From assembly GCA_029582155.1 (NCBI GenBank), contig CM055911.1, positions 21,138,014 through 21,202,013 of the forward strand: 64,000 bases of DNA, in the 5' to 3' direction. Under the pieces are notes generated by a model. That model saw only the letters and a list, made by a program, of their open reading frames with translations. It searched no databases and was not told the origin of the DNA. The translations under genes were made by a program, and so were the position numbers. Source of the stretch: Panopea generosa (lineage: Eukaryota; Mollusca; Bivalvia; Adapedonta; Hiatellidae). Below are positions 60,966-64,000 of the stretch, one piece after another. The stretch's first letter is position 1. Each line of letters begins with the position of its first letter.

Positions 60966-62024
60966 ACTTATAATAATCAATATTTATAATTTAAATAGCA
61001 TTATATGTAAGTGGACATTCTAATGGACACGATAAAAAACACTGACTCCTAACTAAGCAATAACACAGGCCATATTATTGTTTCTATATTACAAGTTAAC
61101 ATTTTTAAACTCGCTTTCGCTCGTTTAAACTAAACCTAGTCTAAACAAACATGTTAGCAGATTTGCATCTACATTCTAACTAAAGGACCACTTAAACCAG
61201 TCCCTGACTGAATAACCAACTATCCTATGATTGGCCAATTCATTGTTACTTTTCAAGTGGTCACTTTTATTATTACAGGTTCTACGATCCTGCCCACAAA
61301 CTAACTGTCAGCTATACATCAAGATAACCCTAGGCTATCATTTATCTCCAGTAACCTGTCATCCTATCTTATTAACCTGTCATAATATGTACATACAGTT
61401 CTTAACTACCAAAATATAACACTAGGGACATACAATATATGGTAAATTTTAATCGAGTATTAACTTCTTAAGTATATTTTAAAGGATTTAAAACGCCATT
61501 GTCAGCAAAATTGATGTTATATGTGTCATATCCACTTTTATTGGTGGATCTGATTAGAGCAACTGTCCTTCGTTTTAGACTAATAAGTTGCGGACACAAA
61601 AATTATCTAAACTTGTAAAATGCACAGTAATTGATAAGTTGATTTGTATTGTGCAGTGACATCCATATATTTTTTTCTTAAAGAAAGTCATAACGTCAAA
61701 TACTCATAAATACATCAATATGTTAAAATCCTATAAGAGTCACATTTTAGTACCAGTGTTGCATTATTGTTGCATATTTGATTTACTCATCTGCAGCAAA
61801 GTATTTCAGAACCATTTTGAAAATATGTCAAACCAAACTACATAGGACTCGTGTTACCGTCACGTAAATGTGGTGCAACTCTGTAGAGAAACGTAACGCA
61901 TGATCATTTTGACACTAATTATAGGTGATAGTTTGAAATGATAGTTTACGTGTAACTGGATGTATATCAAGTTTAAATTGTATTCAACTGTAAACAATTT
62001 TTCATATGCATAAAATTATGAAGT
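60966..62024. other. Intergenic, one dispersed repeat copy
   Basis: Holds a copy of the dispersed repeat at about 61690-61900 (TTACTCATCTGCAGCAAAGT; AACCATTTTGAAAATATGTC). Nothing else recognised. Confidence 0.55.
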
Positions 62025-62245
62025 TACCTTGTACCGCGTTCTGCATTGGCATACTTGCAAGGAAGACAACAATAAACGAAATACTGATCCACATAATGTT
62101 TGACTGGCACAATTGACGATATACTGATCCGCATAACGTTTGACTGGCACAAATGACGATATACTGATCCACATAATGTTTGGCTGGCACAATTGACGAT
62201 TTCCATAGCAAATAATCTATTTTACCAATAACCGCCTTATATGTG
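62025..62245 (+). repeat. Left arm of a large inverted repeat
   Basis: Reverse complement of about 62448-62705. Contains about 3 units of a 40-bp repeat (GCATAACGTTTGACTGGCAC plus AAATGACGATATACTGATCC). Confidence 0.92.
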
Positions 62246-62447
62246 TAAATCGTACCGAATAAACTTTTAAATATAAGGTTTATATTCAGGCACTGATCGA
62301 TCTCGAGATATTAAATCTGAAATCAATTTCAAAATAATTTGATATTTTTATACTGTTTTATATATGATATGATATTTCATACGACGTCCCCATTTAATAA
62401 AAATCATTAATTAATCAACAAAAATAATTTAGATGTTTATTCTGTAC

Positions 62448-62705
62448 GATGTACACATATAAGTCGTTTGTCGGTAAAATAGATTATTTGCTATGGAAAT
62501 CGTCAATTGTGCCAGCCAAACATTATGCGGATCAGTATATCGTCATTTGTGCCAGTCAAACATTATGCGGAATAGTATATCGTCAATTGTGCCAGCCAAA
62601 CGTTATGCGGATCAGTATATCGTCAATTGTGCCAGTCAAACATAATGTGGATCAGTCTTTCGTTTATTGTTGTCTTCCTCGCAAGTATGCCAATGCAGAA
62701 CGCTG
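62448..62705 (-). repeat. Right arm of a large inverted repeat
   Basis: Mirrors the left arm, including TTGTTGTCTTCCTCGCAAGTATGCCAATGCAGAACGC at the outer end and TAAAATAGATTATTTGCTATGG at the inner end, with about 4 of the 40-bp units. The arms are separated by about 200 bp. A fold-back type element is likely. Confidence 0.92.
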
Positions 62706-64000
62706 TACGAACTGCAAAAGACGTATATTTAATAATGCATAATAGTTTCATTGGTTGTTTTACTTTGCACTGATATGTGAATACCAAATTCGTTGCATAT
62801 CATTATTTGAATAGCAAATGTTTTAGATTGAAGTTGAATTAATAAAAATTGTGAATTATATGCAGTATGTTGTGACGTCAAGCAGTTTCTACTCAATTTA
62901 TTACATTTAGCGTGCCCACAGTTTTCAAAAGTCCCGTACTTTCCCGCTGATCTCGCTGTTGTAAGCGTCTGTGTGATACCGATAAGACGAATTTTGTGTA
63001 CTGGCCTAACAAACAACAACATGATAGTATATGGAAATTTTGCTAGAGTTCACATCTGTTATATTGACATTACACGTATTTTTCATTTCAGCTCAACATC
63101 TCCTATAACCTCATATAATATATTAAAATATATAAAATGAAAAATATATTTGAAATTAATTGTTGACATTTTAGATATTAATATCGTTTTGGAAGAACGG
63201 GTACATGTGAACTAAACTTATACAGAAACTCAACAGTTCCTCATTATCTCTACTTAAAGAATATTAATAAATACGATATAACACCGAGTGGTGTTTTTTT
63301 ATATATTATTACTCGGATGTTTATCATCAGCGTGTTCCTTCGAAACTTTAGGATCCCTATTTCCTAAAGGATTCAATAGTATGCATCATATTGAGGTTTT
63401 ATACTGAACGATCAAGGAAATATAGATCTATAGGTCTCTCTTATTCCATGGTACGATGTATAGATATGATTGCTGTTAGCGAAATGCTTTATTTGTCTCA
63501 GAATATGTAAATTGCGCTTATCAAACATCATGAAGATCAGTAAATCGTTTAATGCCGAAATATTAGCATTGGGGATGTTTTTTCTTCTTCATAGCAAATA
63601 TAGTGTTTCAGAACGCTGAACGAGCTCGAGAAAACTTCTTTTTTTTATTTACAATAAGCATTAACTGTAATTTCATATGTTTATGATGAGTATTTACTGT
63701 ACGATAGTGCTTTAAGGACACTGTGACAAAGTGTTATATGGTGTGTACATATATGCTGGATTGTTCAATAAACAGACCACTTACAGATGTGCGTCCAATA
63801 GTTAGTTTAAACGGAGCCGTTTAAAAAATAAAAATATTAATCAAAATAGTTTTAGCTATAATTTATACATTGGAAAATTGATTTTGACTTTTATAATGTT
63901 TAAAGAAAGGTAATAGTTAGTCGCATATGGCAGAAGAATTAATATAAAATGAAAATGCTCGGAAGTAACGTGATACAACAGAAGTGGCGTGATACAATGG
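62706..64000. other. Intergenic, nothing firm
   Basis: A somewhat less AT-rich patch at 62870-63020 holds TGACGTCA-like sequence and open frames on both strands, but no recognisable domain or splice structure. A weak echo of the inverted-repeat arm is at about 63510-63630 (CATAGCAAATA, CAGAACGCTGAACGAG). Confidence 0.45.

Noticed and set aside
62729..63022. Minus-strand open frame of 97 codons, possibly the first exon of a neighbour gene
   Set aside because: No recognisable domain, no supported splice donor and no sign of conservation; kept only as an uncertain intergenic note.

Overview
The window is animal (metazoan) nuclear DNA. It is very AT-rich, has GT-AG introns, a polyadenylation signal, a decayed Ty3/gypsy-type retroelement and many minisatellites. 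The compact cysteine-rich modules in an AT-rich, satellite-laden gene would suit a mollusc such as a bivalve, but that placement is a guess; nothing here fixes the species.

From the left edge to about 57.66 kb the window is essentially one plus-strand gene whose 5' end lies upstream. It encodes a secreted-type protein built from von Willebrand factor type C (VWC) modules. Two module types alternate. Full ten-cysteine VWC domains are each split over a 36-bp exon (one Cys, ending in the first base of a Gly codon) and a long exon of about 144-150 bp (nine Cys, ending CC-x2-C). Six-cysteine half domains, the VWC N-terminal subdomain only, each lie in a single exon of 111-120 bp. All intact exons start and end in phase 1. 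The last coding exon gives a short acidic tail and a stop; after one more intron comes a 3' UTR exon with AATAAA.

Layout: 0-4.06 kb, two tandem copies of a two-exon half-VWC unit, with a 31-bp minisatellite between them; 4.19-7.62 kb, Ty3/gypsy relic with a nested insertion; 7.62-10 kb, two minisatellites; 10.0-12.4 kb, first full VWC; 13.75-28.2 and 28.27-39.5 kb, two copies of a five-exon unit (VWC, VWC, half-VWC) differing mainly in satellite copy number; 42.4-48.9 and 48.9-55.2 kb, two copies of a more degenerate unit of about 6.4 kb; 56.2-57.66 kb, gene end; 57.66-64 kb, intergenic minisatellites and a large inverted repeat.

The intron satellites are position-specific: each intron class carries its own monomer (30, 53, 39, 94 or 43 bp) and each array was copied along with its exons. 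Several exons are damaged: a 1-bp deletion in the first, a decayed second exon, a frameshift in the long exon at 45.3 kb, two long-exon relics, and two half-VWC exons of which only the 3' tail remains beside the 43-bp minisatellite. The locus therefore shows exon birth by duplication and exon death by mutation and satellite growth. No 5' end, promoter or signal peptide is visible. Molecular function (for example binding BMP-type ligands, as many VWC proteins do) cannot be read from the modules alone.
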